From Mucilaginibacter mallensis (lineage in GTDB: Bacteria; Bacteroidota; Bacteroidia; Sphingobacteriales; Sphingobacteriaceae): a stretch of 64,000 nt of DNA. Shown here one piece after another: positions 37,482 through 46,734 of this stretch. A program made the position numbers and the translations under genes. Under the pieces are notes generated by a model that was given only the letters and a program-made list of their open reading frames with translations, was not told where the DNA came from and searched no databases. The stretch lies in NCBI RefSeq assembly GCF_900105165.1, contig NZ_LT629740.1:4464001-4528000 (forward strand), read 5' to 3'. How positions within the stretch are numbered: position 1 is the first letter of the stretch; every line of letters starts with the position of its first letter.

Positions 37482-38873
37482 ATGAAAATACCACGCCTCT
37501 TTGCCTTTGTATCGTTATTAATATTTTTTTCATCCAATTTACAGGCGCAGCAAAATGCTAATATCGATTCATTAGCTGCCAAACTGGATGACTATTTAAC
37601 CTCTGCAGTTAAAGCCGGGCAGTTTAATGGCACCGCATTAGTGGCAAAAAGCGGGCAGATCATCCTACAAAAAGGTTACGGCTGGAAGAATTTTTCAGCG
37701 CATACGCTCAACGATAATAACACTCTTTATCAGATAGGTTCTTTAACCAAACCCTTCACAGCAATTATTATATTAAAGCTACAGGAAGAGGGCAAATTAT
37801 CTGTAAATGACAGGTTAAGTAAATATTTTCCAGATCAAAAGGGCGCTGACCAAATCACTATACAAAATTTACTAAATCACACTTCGGGCATTTATAATTA
37901 TACTGACGATATCGGGCCCGAAGATTCGGCTATAGTTAGCCACCCCATAGATAGGCAATTAGCATTGGATGTATTTATTAATAAGGACCTGCTATTTAAA
38001 CCGGGAACAAAATTCAGTTATAGTAATTCCGGATATTTTCTGTTAGGAATGATCATAGAGAAGATAACAGGCAAGCCGTATCAGCAAGTGCTAAGGCAGT
38101 TGATCTTCACCCCTCTCGAAATGCATCATACCGGGTTCGACTATATTAATTTAAAGGACGCTGCAAAAGCAACAGGCTACGATGTTTTTGATAGCACCCG
38201 GCATAACATTGCTGTAAAATGGGATTCCACGGTTACTTATTCTGCCGGATCTATTTATAGCAGTACCGGAGATCTTTATAAATGGAGTAAAGCCATTGCA
38301 AAAGGTGAGATCTTATCTGCTGCTTCGTGGAAACAGGCCTTTACGCCAAACCTCGGCAATTATGGTGATGGTTGGTGGATTGATACGCTCTACGGCAACA
38401 AATACATTACGCATAGTGGCGGCTTGCCTGGTTTTATGGCAAATTTTGTTTATTATCCTGATAAGGATATCACTATTATTTTGCTGAATAATTTTGGCAA
38501 CTTCGGGCAAAGTTTGCTGTCTGTAAATATGGGGTTATCTGCTATTATGTTTAACAAGCCATATCTGAATTATACTGCTAACAAAGAGGTTGCAACTGAT
38601 AAAAATACTTTACAAGCTTATACAGGCACATATGTTTATAACAATCAGCACAAATTGATCATTACACTTGAAAACAATACGTTATTTGTTGAGGACACTA
38701 ATCCACAGGATAAATTGCCTAAAGTACAATTACACTATGGAGATGGTGATATGTTTTATATAACTGAGGCGAATCTAAAGTTTCAGTTTATAAAGGATTC
38801 AACCAACCACTATTATAAGGTAATTACCTATAATAGTGGCGGGAAAGATGCAGAATGGCTAAAGAAGCAATAA
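37482..38873 (+). CDS. serine hydrolase, class C beta-lactamase / D-aminopeptidase fold
   Basis: 463 residues with a signal peptide (to about residue 23, LQAQQ). The beta-lactamase fold has SLTK (catalytic Ser and Lys, in YQIGSLTKPFTA), the Tyr motif YSN (FSYSNSGYFLLGMIIEKITG) and the third-box HSG (ITHSGGLPGF) replacing KTG. These three motifs define a large family that includes D-Ala-D-Ala carboxypeptidases, esterases and DD-peptidases. A C-terminal domain of about 100 residues (LQAYTGTYVYNNQHKLIIT onward) resembles the DUF3471-type lipocalin-like extension seen in many Bacteroidota members. Periplasmic; the substrate is unknown. Confidence 0.85.
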   Translation: MKIPRLFAFVSLLIFFSSNLQAQQNANIDSLAAKLDDYLTSAVKAGQFNGTALVAKSGQIILQKGYGWKNFSAHTLNDNNTLYQIGSLTKPFTAIIILKLQEEGKLSVNDRLSKYFPDQKGADQITIQNLLNHTSGIYNYTDDIGPEDSAIVSHPIDRQLALDVFINKDLLFKPGTKFSYSNSGYFLLGMIIEKITGKPYQQVLRQLIFTPLEMHHTGFDYINLKDAAKATGYDVFDSTRHNIAVKWDSTVTYSAGSIYSSTGDLYKWSKAIAKGEILSAASWKQAFTPNLGNYGDGWWIDTLYGNKYITHSGGLPGFMANFVYYPDKDITIILLNNFGNFGQSLLSVNMGLSAIMFNKPYLNYTANKEVATDKNTLQAYTGTYVYNNQHKLIITLENNTLFVEDTNPQDKLPKVQLHYGDGDMFYITEANLKFQFIKDSTNHYYKVITYNSGGKDAEWLKKQ

Positions 38874-38880
38874 GCGTTGC

Positions 38881-39837
38881 TTATTCTTCTATCACTACGC
38901 CCATTGAGCAGAATTTATCAATTCGCTCGGTAACTACATCATCAATATTTTTTTCTTTTAATATTTTAAGATCTTTTAAAAGCTGTTTTTTCAGGGTTGA
39001 TGCCATAGCAACCGGATCCTGGTGAGCTCCGCCAAGTGGTTCTTTTATAATGCCATCAATCAGCTTATTCTTCAGCATTTCGCTTGAGGTAAGTTTTAAA
39101 ACCTCAGCTGCTCTTTCCTTATTTTCCCATGTTTTCCAAAGGATGGTTGAGCAGTTTTCAGGAGAGATAACCGAATACCATGAGTTTTCCAGCATCAACA
39201 CCCTATCGCCAATACCAATGCCCAACGCGCCGCCCGATGCACCTTCGCCAATAATTATGCAAATAATAGGCACTTTTAGTACCGACATTTCCATCAGGTT
39301 ACGTGCAATAGCCTCGCCTTGTCCGCGTTCTTCAGCCTCTAGGCCGGGGAATGCTCCGGGGGTATCTATTAAAGTAATAACCGGTTTGTTGAATTTTTCG
39401 GCAAGCTTCATCAGCCTTAATGCCTTGCGGTAACCCTCGGGGTTAGCCATCCCAAAGTTGCGGTACTGCCGCTCCTTGGTATTACGGCCTTTTTGCTGGC
39501 CAATAAACATAGCAGTTTGCCCGTTTATAGAGCCAAAGCCACCTATTATAGCTTTATCATCGCCCACGGTCCGGTCGCCATGCAGCTCAATAAAATCGTC
39601 ACACATCAGCTCAATATACTGTAAGGTATATGGCCTTTCGGGGTGGCGTGATATCTGTACCTTTTGCCAGCCGGTGAGGTTAGCATATATTTCGCGCTTC
39701 GCGGTTTCCAGCTTTTCTTCAAGTTCTGCAACCGAAGCGGACATGTCCAGTTTATTTTTATCTTCAAGCTGCTTCACTTTCTCAATCTGCAATTGCAGGT
39801 CAGCTAAAGGCTTTTCAAAATCAAACGTAATCTTCAT
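38881..39837 (-). CDS. accA: acetyl-CoA carboxylase carboxyltransferase subunit alpha
   Basis: 318 residues, normal length. Together with AccD it transfers CO2 from carboxybiotin to acetyl-CoA, making malonyl-CoA for fatty-acid synthesis. The N-terminal coiled helix (FDFEKPLADLQLQIEKVKQLE) is followed by QKVQISRHPERPYTLQYIE, DGRTV-like DDFIELHGDRTVGDDKAII, LIDTPGAFPGLEAEERGQGEAIA and GASGGALGIGIGDRVLMLENSWYSVISPE. The overlap with the C-terminal end of the convergent serine hydrolase is avoided by a 7-bp gap. Confidence 0.96.
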   Translation of the reverse strand: MKITFDFEKPLADLQLQIEKVKQLEDKNKLDMSASVAELEEKLETAKREIYANLTGWQKVQISRHPERPYTLQYIELMCDDFIELHGDRTVGDDKAIIGGFGSINGQTAMFIGQQKGRNTKERQYRNFGMANPEGYRKALRLMKLAEKFNKPVITLIDTPGAFPGLEAEERGQGEAIARNLMEMSVLKVPIICIIIGEGASGGALGIGIGDRVLMLENSWYSVISPENCSTILWKTWENKERAAEVLKLTSSEMLKNKLIDGIIKEPLGGAHQDPVAMASTLKKQLLKDLKILKEKNIDDVVTERIDKFCSMGVVIEE

Positions 39838-39884
39838 ACTTTGTATTGAGGCCGCTAATTTAACTAAATGAAACGGAATATTGA

Positions 39885-40538
39885 TTATTTATGATTTTCC
39901 AATGACTCAAGATGTTTGATCTGAGCCGGACCAAGCAACCTTTCCGTATTATAACAGGCTACTAAAATGGCCGTTCTGAGCTCGCCCTGGTATAATCCGT
40001 AACGGTTTGCATAAAAAATAACACTGCCTTCATCTAATTTTCCTCCTTTGAACAAATCATCAAGCGTTTGCTCATTTTTAATGATGATACCGCCCATCTC
40101 CACTCTTTTGCGGTGCAGCTCGGTAGCAATGGCAGTTATTTTATTGATCTGTATCGGACTAAGATCAATCCTTTTTTTATACTTTACCACCTCATCAGGC
40201 ATCGGAAAATGGTTTAATACGGCCACCAGGTTCATATTATACAGGTCTTCTCCTTTTAATAGGGCGCTGTATTGCTCATAAGTAAGTGTTTTAAGCGGCG
40301 AGTGTTGTGCGCTATCGGCCGGATGAATAACCGCGATTGCTTTTGAGATGCTGTCGGGAGAGTGAATAATAGCAACAGGCTTTGCCGTTGTATCAGTTTT
40401 GTGCCGGATGGTAGTATCAGGCTTGTGTTTTGTTGTGTTATCCGGCAGATTTTTAATGGTACTATCAGCCGTAGTTTGCGCATTTACATGCGTTAAAAAC
40501 AATACAATACAAATGGATAAGGCTAATTTTTTTATCAT
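39885..40538 (-). CDS. small secreted protein, Spy/CpxP-like (LTXXQ) candidate
   Basis: 217 residues with a signal peptide (to VNAQT). A low-complexity segment (about 25-90) rich in Thr, Asp, His and Lys follows, with loose repeats such as KHKPDTTIRHKTDTT. The helical C-terminal part contains DLSPIQINKITAIATELHRKRVEMGGIIIKNEQTLDDLFKGG and ends LLGPAQIKHLESL, where LSPIQ and LGPAQ recall the paired LTxxQ motifs of Spy/CpxP and Zn-binding proteins. A periplasmic stress or metal role is inferred. It is downstream of the ECF sigma gene on the same strand. Confidence 0.45.
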   Translation of the reverse strand: MIKKLALSICIVLFLTHVNAQTTADSTIKNLPDNTTKHKPDTTIRHKTDTTAKPVAIIHSPDSISKAIAVIHPADSAQHSPLKTLTYEQYSALLKGEDLYNMNLVAVLNHFPMPDEVVKYKKRIDLSPIQINKITAIATELHRKRVEMGGIIIKNEQTLDDLFKGGKLDEGSVIFYANRYGLYQGELRTAILVACYNTERLLGPAQIKHLESLENHK

Positions 40539-40607
40539 AGTTGGGCAGCTTTATTCAATTTATCAATAATACATACAATATTTTTTACTGCATAGGCTTT
40601 AAAAAAG

Positions 40608-40639
40608 GAAGAACCCATTTTATATAAAATGGGTTCTTC
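40608..40639 (-). terminator. palindrome after the sigma factor gene
   Basis: GAAGAACCCATTTTAT and its complement form a perfect 32-base palindrome. It lies 28 bases after the sigma gene stop on the minus strand. On that strand the stem is followed by CTTTTTT, which fits a terminator. Confidence 0.75.
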
Positions 40640-40666
40640 TGATAGTATATGTTGAGTTTAATTGTG

Positions 40667-41206
40667 TTAAAATTCTTCGGCGTATATTGGTTTTTTAACG
40701 CCGTTATCATAAGCTTTTAAACTTTTCTTTAATAGCTTGCGGGCAACGTGTATGCGGGTTTTAACGGTTCCGATAGGAATAATTAAATGATCGGCAATTT
40801 CATGGTATTTATGTCCTTCAAAGTACATGGTGAACGGTACATAATAATCTTCAGGCAGGCGATCAAGGGCACGTTTAATATCATCCATCACAAATTTTGA
40901 TTCCCCTTGATTTTTTGTTGAACTGAATACCAGGTTTGGTGATGAAATCTCATCAGACTTGGTAACAAATGTGCTCATTTTAACAAAACGGCGATAATTG
41001 TTGATGAAGGTATTTTTCATGATGGTATATAACCATCCTTTTAAATTTGTGCCTTCTTTAAACTTATTGTAATAAGTTATGGCTTTCAACATTGTATCCT
41101 GGACAAGGTCGTTAGCATCGTCTGCGTCATGCGTAAAGTGTAAAGCATATGACCTTAATGAACTGGCCTGACGTAATACTAGGGTGTTAAACTCAATCTT
41201 TGTCAT
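40667..41206 (-). CDS. ECF-type RNA polymerase sigma factor
   Basis: 179 residues, right size for ECF sigma. Region 2 begins at about residue 10 (SLRSYALHFTHDADDANDLVQDTMLKAITYYNKF, with the conserved D-x-x-D-L-V-Q-D-T) and region 2.3/2.4 follows (FKEGTNLKGWLYTIMKNTFINNYRR). Region 4 helix-turn-helix is at about 110-165 (LPEDYYVPFTMYFEGHKYHEIADHLIIPIGTVKTRIHVARK). No anti-sigma gene is adjacent on either side, which is unusual. The Spy/CpxP-like gene 128 bp downstream is a possible target. Signal unknown. Confidence 0.9.
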   Translation of the reverse strand: MTKIEFNTLVLRQASSLRSYALHFTHDADDANDLVQDTMLKAITYYNKFKEGTNLKGWLYTIMKNTFINNYRRFVKMSTFVTKSDEISSPNLVFSSTKNQGESKFVMDDIKRALDRLPEDYYVPFTMYFEGHKYHEIADHLIIPIGTVKTRIHVARKLLKKSLKAYDNGVKKPIYAEEF

Positions 41207-41465
41207 TCTGTTTAATGTTTTGTATTGATATCAAGTCAAACATGATACCACTATGCCAAAACATTCAACTGCAAACAACTACAATAGCACATATTTAATG
41301 CTATTTATAAGCAAGTAATCAGTAAACAGTCGGATAAATAAGAAAAACAATTAATCTATTGGAAAACAAACCTTTATACAGCGATAATATTTAAGTTTCA
41401 CGCTTATTGCATACGGTAAATCAATAAAAATAGTGAGCAGATAAATTTATTTCAACTAAATTTAT

Positions 41466-42485
41466 TTAGCCGATAATGTTTACTTCACGCTCCAGCTTAA
41501 CGCCAAATTTAGTGTACACACTGTCTATGATTTGCGACGAAAGAGTGTACACTTCTTCGCCCGATGCGTCCCCGTGGTTCACTAAAACCAGCGCCTGGTT
41601 CTTCCATGTACCCGTGCGGCCCACTATAATTCCCTTCCATCCGCATTGCTCAATGAGCCAGCCAGCAGCCAGTTTTACCTGTCCGTTGCCCGCCGGGTAA
41701 TTCACTACATCAGGGAAAAAAGATTGAATAGCCTGAAATTCATCCTTATCAATTACAGGATTTTTGAAAAAGCTGCCGGCATTACCTATGGTTGATGGGT
41801 CGGGTAGTTTGGATACCCGTATATGCGATACTACTTCTGATACATCCTTAATGGTAGGTTCGGTGATATGCCTTTTTTCCAACTCTTCCTTTATCGCGCC
41901 GTAATGCAGTTTAAGATCGGGCACCAATGATAAGCGGAACTTTACCGATACAATAATGTACTGGCCTTTCATATCATTTTTAAAAACACTATCGCGGTAA
42001 TCAAAGTTGCAGTCCTCCTTCATAAAAGTTTTGAATTTGCCCGAGGCAATTTCAAAAGCATTACAGCTAAAGAATACATCTTTCAGTTCCACACCATAAG
42101 CGCCTATGTTTTGTATGGGCGATGCCCCTACCGATCCGGGGATCAGGCTCAGATTCTCCAATCCGGCATATTCGTGCTTTACGCAATAGTTTACCAGGTC
42201 GTTCCATACTTCACCTGCACCCGCTGCCACAAAAACTTCATCACGGTTAATACGATGATCAATCCCACGGATATTCATGCGGATAACCAAACCGTCAAAA
42301 TCCTTACGGAACAACATATTGCTACCTCCACCTAAAATAAGCCGCTCCATATTGAACCATTGCGGGTCCATAAAAAGCTCGATCAGTTCATTGGGGTGGT
42401 TTATCTCAATAAAATATCTGGCAAAAACTTCGATACCAAAGGTGTTAAAATTTTCAAGTGAGATGTTTTCCTGTATTTGCAGCAT
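41466..42485 (-). CDS. murB: UDP-N-acetylenolpyruvoylglucosamine reductase
   Basis: 339 residues, type I length. It is the FAD-dependent second step of muramic-acid synthesis in peptidoglycan biosynthesis. The FAD-binding part has LILGGGSNMLFRKDFDGLVI, AGAGEVWNDLVNYCVKHEYAGLENLSLIPGSVGASPIQNIGAYGVEL and the catalytic region GNAGSFFKNPV followed by AAGWLIEQCGWKG. The Tyr-loop region and the active-site Ser in GNAGSFF are in place. It is divergent from the permease gene, across a gap with palindromes. Confidence 0.95.
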   Translation of the reverse strand: MLQIQENISLENFNTFGIEVFARYFIEINHPNELIELFMDPQWFNMERLILGGGSNMLFRKDFDGLVIRMNIRGIDHRINRDEVFVAAGAGEVWNDLVNYCVKHEYAGLENLSLIPGSVGASPIQNIGAYGVELKDVFFSCNAFEIASGKFKTFMKEDCNFDYRDSVFKNDMKGQYIIVSVKFRLSLVPDLKLHYGAIKEELEKRHITEPTIKDVSEVVSHIRVSKLPDPSTIGNAGSFFKNPVIDKDEFQAIQSFFPDVVNYPAGNGQVKLAAGWLIEQCGWKGIIVGRTGTWKNQALVLVNHGDASGEEVYTLSSQIIDSVYTKFGVKLEREVNIIG

Positions 42486-42605
42486 TTTAGTTCCGGATGT
42501 AAAGGGGCGAATTTCGGAATTTAAATTGGATTTGAAACTCGCTGAATAAAACTTGAATCTGTACCAAATGTCCTTTTTATAGCAGCTTACTATTTTAGCT
42601 CTGTG

Positions 42606-42680
42606 GTTCTTTGTGAATGTCCTTAGTGATCTCTGTGGTAAAATTAACCACAGAGATCACTAAGGACATTCACAAAGAAC
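42606..42680. repeat. perfect 34-bp-stem hairpin in the murB/permease gap
   Basis: Left arm 42606-42639 and right arm 42647-42680 are exact complements over 34 bp, with a 7-base loop. The arm starts GTTCTTTGTGAATGTCCTTA and contains repeated CTTTGTG, CTTAGTG and CTCTGTG words. It lies between two divergent genes. 42486-42605 and 42738-42894 show no other feature. Confidence 0.85.
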
Positions 42681-42704
42681 ACTAAGAGATTTATATGCAG
42701 AATG

Positions 42705-42737
42705 AAACTTACGAAGTCTTAAAGACTTCGTAAGTTT
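42705..42737. repeat. ACTTACGAAGT palindrome, left copy
   Basis: AAACTTACGAAGTCTT and its complement separated by one base (42721). A second copy is at 45284-45316, on the other side of the permease gene. Confidence 0.8.
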
Positions 42738-42894
42738 GGATATTGAACTATGTTACAAACCTGTAATACTCTCGAACATACACTGTTCGTTTCCGTACAT
42801 TTTAAATTAAAAAATACCAATTAAACATCTCATTATCAATATATTAAACAAATGGCATAAATTTTAGACAGATTGATCTAAATCCAATTGTACC

Positions 42895-45261
42895 ATGATC
42901 AAAAACTATTTTAAAATTGCCTGGCGCAGCTTATGGAAAAAAAAGGCGTTCTCATCGCTTAACATCGCAGGCCTCACCATCGGCATGGCCGGTGCCATAT
43001 TGATATTTGCCTGGATACAAAATGAGTTAAGTTATGATCAGTTCCATACCAATAAGGCCGATTTGTATAAATTATGGAACAAATCAGTAAAAAATGGTGA
43101 TAACCCTATTAGCTGCTGGGACGTAACAACTGCGGCGGTTACCCCGGCTTTGCAGCAGTTTCCGGAAGTAAAGGCCGTTGCCCGCGTGTTCTGGTCTACC
43201 GAACGCCTGTTTAATTATGGTGATAAAGCTATTACCGCAAACGGGCTCGATGTTGAAAAACCTTTTTTAACCATGTTCAGTTTTCCGTTGTTAAAAGGCA
43301 ATCCTGGTCATGCTTTGGATGATATTAAAAATATAGTACTAACACAACAGCTGGCTAAAAAGATCTTTGGCAATGCCGATCCCATGGATAAGCTGGTTAG
43401 GATAAACGATAAGGACACCTACAAAGTAAGCGGGGTAATGAAGGACCTGCCCAACAACACCCAGTTTGATTTTGAGTACCTGGTATCACTTGCCGGAAAC
43501 CCATTGCTAAAGAATGATGAAAAACAATGGAATTCAAACAGCTACAATACCTATGTACAGTTACAACCAGGAACTAGTGTTGAACAATTCGATAAAAAAA
43601 TCGAGAACATCATACTTAAGCATGATACCTCAATAGCCGAGCAGGTATTTCTGCACCCCATCAGTAAATGGCATTTATACTCCAGTTTTGAGAATGGAAA
43701 AATTGCCGGAGGCAAAATTGAAACCGTGCGCCTGATGTTTGTTATTGCCTGCCTTATTCTGTTAATAGCCTGCATCAACTTTATGAATATGAGCACTGCC
43801 CGCAGCGTAAAACGTGCTAAGGAAGTAGGCGTGCGCAAAGTGATCGGGGCCAACAGGCTCGCGCTCGTAAAGCAGTTCTTAACAGAATCTATATTAATTG
43901 CCGCCATTGCCGGGATATTCGCACTCATCATTGTGCAGTTATGCCTTCCCTCATTTAACCAGCTTACCGATAAGCAGCTTTTTATTGATTACTCAAGCCC
44001 CGTTTTATGGAGCTGTATTTTTGGTTTTATACTTATTACCGGGTTATTGGCAGGTAGCTACCCGGCTTTCTTTTTATCGGGTTTTAACCCCATAAAGGTG
44101 CTTAGCGGCACATTTAAATCAGCTGTTTCGTTCTTTTCGCCCCGCAAGCTGCTGGTGGTTATCCAGTTTACAGTGGCTATTGTTTTAATCATTGCTACCC
44201 TTATCATTTATAAACAAATTAAATATGTACAGGATCGTGACAATGGCTATAGCCGCAGCGACCTGGTAGAACACCCTATTAATGGCGACATTAACAAAAA
44301 TTATGAAGCGCTGAAAAACGAGTTGATCAGCAGTGGCGCGGTTACCGCAGTATGTAAAACCAGCACATCGGTTACTATGGACGGCAGTACTACCAGCGGA
44401 TTGGAATGGGGCAATATGGACCCATCACACAGACAAGTTGTGTTTAGCCAGTTTGCTACCACAGGCGATTTTGTTAAAACGGTAGGATTGAAAATGGTTG
44501 AAGGGCGGGATATTAACCTGGTTGAATATCCTGCCGATACCATGTCAGTTGTAATAAATGAGTCGACAGCAAAGGCAATAGGTTTCAAAAATCCTGTTGG
44601 GCAAAGTATACGCGCTGGCGGAAAGCCTGTAGCTATTGTTGGCGTATTTAAGGATTTTATCATCGGTTCACCATATCAGCCAGTAGGCCCTATGTTGGTC
44701 TTTGGCTCAAAAACATGGTGGTACAGTGCCATAAATTTCAGGCTTAATCCAAACAAACCTGTGTCTGCAGATTTGAAACTGGCAGAAACCATCTTTAAGA
44801 AATATAACCCTGCCTACCCTTTTCAATACAAATTTGTTGATGAAAAATATAATGAAAAATTTCATGATGAAGTACGTACAGGCACCCTTGCGGCAGTTTT
44901 TGCGAGCCTTACTATTATTATTTCCTGCTTAGGTTTATTCGGTCTGGCTACTTATATGGCCGAAAGCCGCTCAAAAGAGATTGGCATACGCAAAGTTTTG
45001 GGTGCAAGTGTAAGCAGCATTATACAACTGCTTACCAAAGAATTTGTAGCCCTGGTGGTCATAGCTATTATTATTGCTGTACCTATCGGCTGGTATGCCA
45101 TGAATAAGTGGCTGTTGAATTATGATTATCGCATCCATATCAGCTGGCCGATATTTGCATGTTCGGGGCTACTGGCTATAGCAATTGCCATTTTAACGGT
45201 CAGTTTCCAGGCTGGCAAGGCTGCAATTGCCAAACCTGTGAATAGTATAAAAGCTGAATAA
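42895..45261 (+). CDS. FtsX/MacB-type ABC transporter permease (orphan)
   Basis: 788 residues. It begins with the typical MIKNYFKIAWRSLWKKKAFSSLNIAGLTIGMAGAILIFAW (first helix and cytoplasmic start), then an MacB-like periplasmic domain (about 45-275), three FtsX helices (about 285-420, with ARSVKRAKEVGVRKVIGANRLALVKQFL), a second periplasmic domain (about 440-660) and three last helices with SRSKEIGIRKVLGASVSSIIQLLTKEF. The double FtsX arrangement is typical for Bacteroidota. No ATPase gene is adjacent, so it may pair with an ATPase elsewhere. Related proteins handle lipoproteins, peptides or macrolides. Its gene is flanked on both sides by an ACTTACGAAGT palindrome. Confidence 0.85.
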   Translation: MIKNYFKIAWRSLWKKKAFSSLNIAGLTIGMAGAILIFAWIQNELSYDQFHTNKADLYKLWNKSVKNGDNPISCWDVTTAAVTPALQQFPEVKAVARVFWSTERLFNYGDKAITANGLDVEKPFLTMFSFPLLKGNPGHALDDIKNIVLTQQLAKKIFGNADPMDKLVRINDKDTYKVSGVMKDLPNNTQFDFEYLVSLAGNPLLKNDEKQWNSNSYNTYVQLQPGTSVEQFDKKIENIILKHDTSIAEQVFLHPISKWHLYSSFENGKIAGGKIETVRLMFVIACLILLIACINFMNMSTARSVKRAKEVGVRKVIGANRLALVKQFLTESILIAAIAGIFALIIVQLCLPSFNQLTDKQLFIDYSSPVLWSCIFGFILITGLLAGSYPAFFLSGFNPIKVLSGTFKSAVSFFSPRKLLVVIQFTVAIVLIIATLIIYKQIKYVQDRDNGYSRSDLVEHPINGDINKNYEALKNELISSGAVTAVCKTSTSVTMDGSTTSGLEWGNMDPSHRQVVFSQFATTGDFVKTVGLKMVEGRDINLVEYPADTMSVVINESTAKAIGFKNPVGQSIRAGGKPVAIVGVFKDFIIGSPYQPVGPMLVFGSKTWWYSAINFRLNPNKPVSADLKLAETIFKKYNPAYPFQYKFVDEKYNEKFHDEVRTGTLAAVFASLTIIISCLGLFGLATYMAESRSKEIGIRKVLGASVSSIIQLLTKEFVALVVIAIIIAVPIGWYAMNKWLLNYDYRIHISWPIFACSGLLAIAIAILTVSFQAGKAAIAKPVNSIKAE

Positions 45262-45283
45262 TCTTCAATCACTCTACTCTATA

Positions 45284-45316
45284 AGACTTACGAAGTTTTG
45301 AAAACTTCGTAAGTCT
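45284..45316. repeat. ACTTACGAAGT palindrome, right copy
   Basis: AGACTTACGAAGTTTT and its complement around one base (45300), 22 bases after the permease stop. Close to the copy at 42705-42737, with differences in the stem centre matched on both arms. Confidence 0.8.
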
Positions 45317-45442
45317 GTTTTAAGCCAGCGCGATAAAATCACTTATTATTATTAAATTTCTAACAACCCTGCATAAACTTTAATCTTTTTTAATTATTTT
45401 AGAAACTTCAATTCACTTATTAAAATATTTAAAGAAGTAAAA

Positions 45443-46714
45443 ATGACAGCACCAGCTAAAAAGTCAGCAATAAACCCGGTAATAATTATCGGCGCATTGT
45501 TTTTCATATTCGGGTTTGTAACCTGGATGAATTCAGTTTTAATACCTTATTTAAGGATAGCCTGCGAGCTGAATAATTTTGAATCCTTTTTAGTTGCAAG
45601 TGCATTTTATATTGCCTACCTGCTTATGGCTAAACCATCGGCCTGGGTGCTCAAAAAATATGGTTTTAAAAATGGGATGGCTATTGGCCTTGCTATTATT
45701 GCTGTTGGAGCGCTTATTTTTATTCCTGCCGCATTAACCAGGGTCTATGCTGTGTTTTTACTGGGCCTTTTTGTTCAGGGTACAGGTTTGGCGGTATTGC
45801 AATCGGCCTCAAACCCTTATATTACCATTATCGGGCCACCCGAAAGTGCTGCAAAGCGTATCAGCATCATGGGCATCTTTAATAAATTTGCCGGTGTGTT
45901 AGCACCGCTTGCCCTGGGTGCAGTAGTTTTAAAAAATATCGATGCATTTACCGCCAACCTTGCCAAACTTAGTCCGGCCGAAAAAATTACCGAATTAAAT
46001 GAATTGGCATCAAGGGTGATCCTACCTTATGTTTTAATTGTTATTGTATTAGTAATATTAGCTGTACTGATCTACTTCTCCGGCCTGCCCGAAATTGATA
46101 CCGATCACGAAGATGAAAATGTAGCTGCCGCCAACTCAGGCAAAACCAGCATATTTGAATTTCCGCACTTAATTATAGGTGTAATTGCCCTGTTCTTCTA
46201 CGTAGGTGCCGAAGTTATAGCAGGCGATTCTATCATCGGTTATGGCGTATCGCACCATATCCCATTATCTGAAGCGCGATACCTGGCATCAGCTACGCTC
46301 ATTTGCATGGTTGTTGGTTATTTTGCAGGTATCATATTTATACCTAAGTATATTTCGCAGCAAAAGGCTTTGGTATATTCGGCTGTATTGGGTACTGTAT
46401 TAACTGTTATAGCATTGTTTGCCCCTAAGTGGGTTTCAATATCATGCATAGCGCTTTTAGGCTTAGCTAACTCGCTCATGTGGCCTGCTATATGGCCTTT
46501 GGCATTATCAGGCTTAGGCAGATTTACCAAAATAGGTTCATCATTACTGGTAATGGGTATCGCAGGTGCAGCCGTTTTCCCGCCGATATATGGTTTACTG
46601 GTTGATGCCATGACCGCGCAAACCGCTTATATTATATTAGTGCCTATCTATCTGTTCATCCTTTATTTTGCCGCTATAGGGTATAAAAAGGGTAAGCATG
46701 TGGTAGCGGTCTGA
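45443..46714 (+). CDS. sugar MFS transporter, FucP/GluP-like
   Basis: 423 residues, twelve hydrophobic segments expected. It is a proton-coupled sugar uptake carrier of the inner membrane. FFIFGFVTWMNSVLIPYLRIACELNNFESFLVASAFYIAYLLMAKPSAWVLKKYGFKNGM is the N-terminal region typical of FucP/GluP-like transporters (WMNSVLIPYL). LGLFVQGTGLAVLQSASNPYITIIGPPESAAKRISIMGIFNKF follows, with conserved N and Q residues. Substrate (glucose, galactose or fucose) is not fixed by the sequence. Monocistronic; a bidirectional hairpin separates it from the convergent crtZ gene. Confidence 0.9.
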   Translation: MTAPAKKSAINPVIIIGALFFIFGFVTWMNSVLIPYLRIACELNNFESFLVASAFYIAYLLMAKPSAWVLKKYGFKNGMAIGLAIIAVGALIFIPAALTRVYAVFLLGLFVQGTGLAVLQSASNPYITIIGPPESAAKRISIMGIFNKFAGVLAPLALGAVVLKNIDAFTANLAKLSPAEKITELNELASRVILPYVLIVIVLVILAVLIYFSGLPEIDTDHEDENVAAANSGKTSIFEFPHLIIGVIALFFYVGAEVIAGDSIIGYGVSHHIPLSEARYLASATLICMVVGYFAGIIFIPKYISQQKALVYSAVLGTVLTVIALFAPKWVSISCIALLGLANSLMWPAIWPLALSGLGRFTKIGSSLLVMGIAGAAVFPPIYGLLVDAMTAQTAYIILVPIYLFILYFAAIGYKKGKHVVAV

Positions 46715-46734
46715 ACCAGGATTTTATTCAGATT

